From positions 1 through 7,078 of the forward strand of contig DPKT01000168.1 of NCBI GenBank assembly GCA_003542385.1: a DNA stretch of 7,078 bases, in the 5' to 3' direction. The notes under the pieces are model-generated. The model ran no database searches. It saw only the letters and a program-made list of their open reading frames with translations, and was not told the DNA's origin. The DNA is from Desulfomicrobium sp. (GTDB lineage: Bacteria > Desulfobacterota > Desulfovibrionia > Desulfovibrionales > Desulfomicrobiaceae). The translations under genes and the position numbers were made by a program. Positions within the stretch are counted from its first letter, which is position 1; each line of letters opens with the position of its first letter. Of the stretch, positions 5,052-7,078 are shown in pieces.

Positions 5052-6062
5052 ATGGCACTACCCGTCGGAAAGCTGACCGGACCCCAGAAGACGGCCATCC
5101 TCATCCTGGCCCTGGGCGACTCCTTCGCCTCGGAGGTCTTCAAGAAATTCGACCGCTCCGAGATCACGGCCGTGTCCCGGGCCATGGCCAAGCTCGACAG
5201 CGTGGGCAAGGAGCAGGCCGAGGAAGTGCTTCGCGAGTTCAACCAGGCCATGACCATCGGCAAGGAGATGCTCTACGGCGGCCCCGAGCAGGTGCGCAAG
5301 ATGATCTCCTCCAACCTGGATTCCGACACGGCCCGCTACATCCTGGACGAACTCGATTTCGAGTCGGGCCCCGTGCCCTTCAAGGAGCTCGGCAACGTCA
5401 GCCCCAAGATCCTGGCCCAGATCCTGCGCAACGAGCATCCGCAGACCCTGGCCCTCATCCTGGGCCACCTGCCTCCTGAGAGCGCCGGCAACCTGCTGCA
5501 GAACATGAGCCCGGGCGTGCGGGCCGAGGTGCTCATCCGCCTTGCCAAGCTGGAGGCCGTGGCCGAGGAGATGCTCGTGGAAGTGGACCGCGTGCTGCAG
5601 AGCCAACTCATCGCCATCGGCGGCAAGGAAGGCCGCAAGGTGGGCGGCGTGAGCTCCGTGGCCGAGATCCTGAACGCCATCGACCGGGCCACGGAAGAGG
5701 AGATCATGGCCGACATCGAGGAGGAGAGCGCGCAGCTGGCCGAGGAGATCAAGCAGCTCATGTTCGTCTTCGAGGACATCATGAAGATCGACGACCGCGG
5801 CATCCGCGAAATCCTCAAGGAGATCAGCAACGAGGACCTGACCATGTCCCTCAAGACCGCCCCCGAGGAGCTGCGCGAGAAGTTCTTCAAGAACCTGTCC
5901 GAGCGCGCCGGCAACATGATCCGCGAGGACCTCGAGATCATGGGCCCGGTCAAACTCTCGGAAGTCGAGGCCGCTCAGCAGAACATCGTCAAGCAGGTGC
6001 GCCGCCTGGAGGCCGAGGGCCGCATCGTCATCGCCGGCAGCGGAGGCGAAGTCCTTGTCTGA
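5052..6062 (+). CDS. fliG: Flagellar motor switch protein FliG
   Basis: FliG is the rotor protein that contacts the stator and, with FliM and FliN, sets rotation direction. The 336 residues are of usual length. The N-terminal FliF-binding domain covers roughly 1-100. The middle domain carries the EHPQ motif at 128-131 (LRNEHPQTLALILGHLPPE), which binds FliM. A Gly-Gly linker lies at 190-191. The C-terminal domain keeps the FliM-contacting hydrophobic MFVF (237-240) and the charged torque helix: DDR (247-249), LREKF (274-278), REDLEIMGPVKLSEVE (291-306) and VRRLE (316-320), matching the charged positions described in Escherichia coli FliG. The ATG directly follows the fliF TAA, with GGGAGAA at 5039-5045, so translation is coupled. 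The 3' end overlaps fliH by 8 bp. Confidence 0.98.
   Translation: MALPVGKLTGPQKTAILILALGDSFASEVFKKFDRSEITAVSRAMAKLDSVGKEQAEEVLREFNQAMTIGKEMLYGGPEQVRKMISSNLDSDTARYILDELDFESGPVPFKELGNVSPKILAQILRNEHPQTLALILGHLPPESAGNLLQNMSPGVRAEVLIRLAKLEAVAEEMLVEVDRVLQSQLIAIGGKEGRKVGGVSSVAEILNAIDRATEEEIMADIEEESAQLAEEIKQLMFVFEDIMKIDDRGIREILKEISNEDLTMSLKTAPEELREKFFKNLSERAGNMIREDLEIMGPVKLSEVEAAQQNIVKQVRRLEAEGRIVIAGSGGEVLV
6042..6046 (+). promoter_or_regulatory. Shine-Dalgarno site selecting the TTG start of fliH
   Basis: GGAGG lies inside the end of fliG, eight bases before TTG at 6055. The alternative in-frame ATG at 6121 has no comparable site, only a weak GGCGA. This supports translation of fliH from TTG, coupled to termination of fliG. 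Confidence 0.6.
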
Positions 6063-6753
6063 GCACCCTCCCCTCACCGGACGGCTCATCCACGGCCTGC
6101 GCCACGGCGACTTCAGCGCCATGAACCGCCCCGCGGCCGCAACCTGGAACGAGGAAACAGAGGCCAGATACATGGAACAGGTACGGGAACGCGCCCAACA
6201 GATGGCCAGGGAGATCCTGGCCCAGGCCCTGGCCGAGGCCGAGCGGATCCGCCGCCAGGCCAGGGACGAAGGGCTGGCGGCCGCCCGGGACGAGGTCAAT
6301 GCTCTCGCCACGGCCGAGGCAGCGAAGGTCTCCGGTTTCCTCGGCGACTTGCAGGCCGCGCTGAACGCCGAGAAGGAACGCGTCACCGCCGAACACCGGC
6401 AGACCCTTTTCAGGGTCTTGCAGCTCGCTTTCGAGAAGACTCTCGGCGTGATGCTCGACGAGGAGCGCGAACGCGTGCTGAACGCACTTTTCGAGGAGGC
6501 CATGGCCCAGCTGCAGACCACGGGCTGCATCACGGTCCACGTCTGCCCGGCCGATCTGGACCTGGCCAGAAGCCTCGTCGAGAAAACCCGCGAGCAGCGC
6601 CCCGATCTGCCGGAACTGCGCGTCTGCCAGTGCGCGGACCTCGAATTCGGCGGCGTGCGCATCGAGAGCGGGGACGGCCTGGTGGACAACTCCGTGGCCA
6701 GCCGCTTCGAACAGGTCCGGGCCATCCTCGACGGGTTCAAGGACAATTCATGA
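6055..6753 (+). CDS. fliH: Flagellar export ATPase regulator FliH (TTG start)
   Basis: FliH is the peripheral-stalk-like partner of the export ATPase FliI, binding it as a dimer and helping to place it at the base of the motor. The 232-residue product has a long charged, probably coiled-coil helix at about 32-140 (EETEARYMEQVRERAQQMAR and onward, rich in Ala, Glu, Arg and Gln). A FliH/V-ATPase-E-like C-terminal domain follows, with VHVCPADLDLARSL (161-174), DLEFGGVRIES (195-205) and GLVDNSVASRFEQVRAIL (208-225). I place the start at TTG 6055, overlapping the fliG stop, because GGAGG lies 8 bases upstream. The ATG at 6121 would remove 22 residues. A single Trp (W31) lies in the N-terminal region; N-terminal tryptophans in Salmonella FliH are known docking residues, so W31 could play that role. 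The stop overlaps fliI as ATGA. Confidence 0.92.
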   Translation: MSEHPPLTGRLIHGLRHGDFSAMNRPAAATWNEETEARYMEQVRERAQQMAREILAQALAEAERIRRQARDEGLAAARDEVNALATAEAAKVSGFLGDLQAALNAEKERVTAEHRQTLFRVLQLAFEKTLGVMLDEERERVLNALFEEAMAQLQTTGCITVHVCPADLDLARSLVEKTREQRPDLPELRVCQCADLEFGGVRIESGDGLVDNSVASRFEQVRAILDGFKDNS

Positions 6754-7078
6754 CGGCCGACCTGGACGGCACGCTGCAGCTCCTCTCGGGCCTGCAGCCG
6801 GCCCAGGCCTACGGCAAGGTGACCAAGGTCGTGGGCCTGGTGGCCGAAGGCCGCGGCATCAAGGCCCCCCTGGGCTCCGTGTGCCAGCTGCTCCCCGGCG
6901 ACCCGAACCGGCCCGTCATCAACGCCGAGGTCGTAGGCTTCCGCGACGACGTCATGCTGCTCATGCCCTACGGCGAGATGCGCGGCATCCGCCCCGGGAG
7001 CCTCATCCGCAACACGAGCACGCCGCCCCATTTCCCCGTGGGCCAGCGCTACCTCGGGCACGCCGTCGACGCCTTCGG
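6750..7078 (+). CDS. fliI: Flagellum-specific export ATPase FliI, N-terminal part (cut by window edge)
   Basis: FliI is the F1-beta-like ATPase that energises and orders export of flagellar proteins at the cytoplasmic face of the motor. Only the first 109 codons plus two bases are present. They cover the N-terminal beta-barrel domain: AYGKVTKVVGLVAEGRGIKA (20-39), INAEVVGFRDDVMLLMPYGE (57-76), RGIRPGS (78-84) and VGQRYLGHAVDAFG (97-110), matching the FliI/SctN pattern in which a VG-x-x-LLGRV-x-D-x-x-G element ends this domain. The Walker motifs lie beyond the window. The ATG overlaps the fliH stop as ATGA, with AAGGA at 6739-6743. No sign of disruption is seen in the part present. Confidence 0.96.
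   Translation, partial: MTADLDGTLQLLSGLQPAQAYGKVTKVVGLVAEGRGIKAPLGSVCQLLPGDPNRPVINAEVVGFRDDVMLLMPYGEMRGIRPGSLIRNTSTPPHFPVGQRYLGHAVDAF

Noticed and set aside
6121..6123. ATG at 6121 as the fliH start
   Set aside because: It lacks a good ribosome binding site, whereas TTG 6055 has GGAGG at good spacing and is coupled to the fliG stop. It remains possible.
5058..7061. A 667-codon open frame on the minus strand opposite fliG, fliH and fliI
   Set aside because: It overlaps three clear flagellar genes. Its translation is low-complexity (rich in Ala, Gly, Leu, His and Asp), as expected from the complement of GC-biased codons, and it has no recognisable domain.

Overview
The window is a chromosomal segment from a GC-rich, flagellated Gram-negative bacterium. 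The HflX N-terminal sequence, a stand-alone IMP cyclohydrolase and the order flgB-flgC-fliE-fliF-fliG-fliH-fliI all fit the Desulfovibrionales (Desulfovibrio-like sulfate reducers). This placement is from recognition of protein sequence and gene order, not from a database search.

Left part (1-1956, minus strand). Three genes are read right to left: a small tetratricopeptide-repeat (TPR) protein (1399-1956), a single-domain PurH-type IMP cyclohydrolase (680-1273) and the N-terminal part of the ribosome-associated GTPase HflX (639 to the window edge). They probably form one transcription unit, since no convincing intrinsic terminator lies between them. The purH leader holds three complementary segments that could form two mutually exclusive hairpins. 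A tight hairpin pair separates purH from hflX. hflX has no ATG, GTG or TTG at its expected start; a well-spaced ribosome binding site points to an AUA codon.

Middle (1957-2207). This non-coding stretch of about 250 bp separates the divergent TPR and flgB genes. It carries one sigma-54-type (-24/-12) promoter candidate facing each way, with an inverted repeat between them placed where an enhancer-binding activator might sit. This is the most interesting part of the window because it suggests that the TPR-purH-hflX unit is co-controlled with flagellar genes.

Right part (2208-7078, plus strand). This is a tightly packed flagellar operon: proximal rod proteins FlgB and FlgC, the rod/MS-ring adaptor FliE, the MS-ring protein FliF, the rotor switch protein FliG, the export-ATPase regulator FliH, and the start of the export ATPase FliI, cut by the window edge. 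Junctions are overlapping or abutting (flgB/flgC, fliF/fliG, fliG/fliH, fliH/fliI) or short (flgC-fliE, fliE-fliF), typical of translational coupling. Together these genes build the base of the flagellar motor and the front end of its type III export machine. They look intact and ordinary. I found no mobile elements, tRNA or rRNA genes, or CRISPR arrays.
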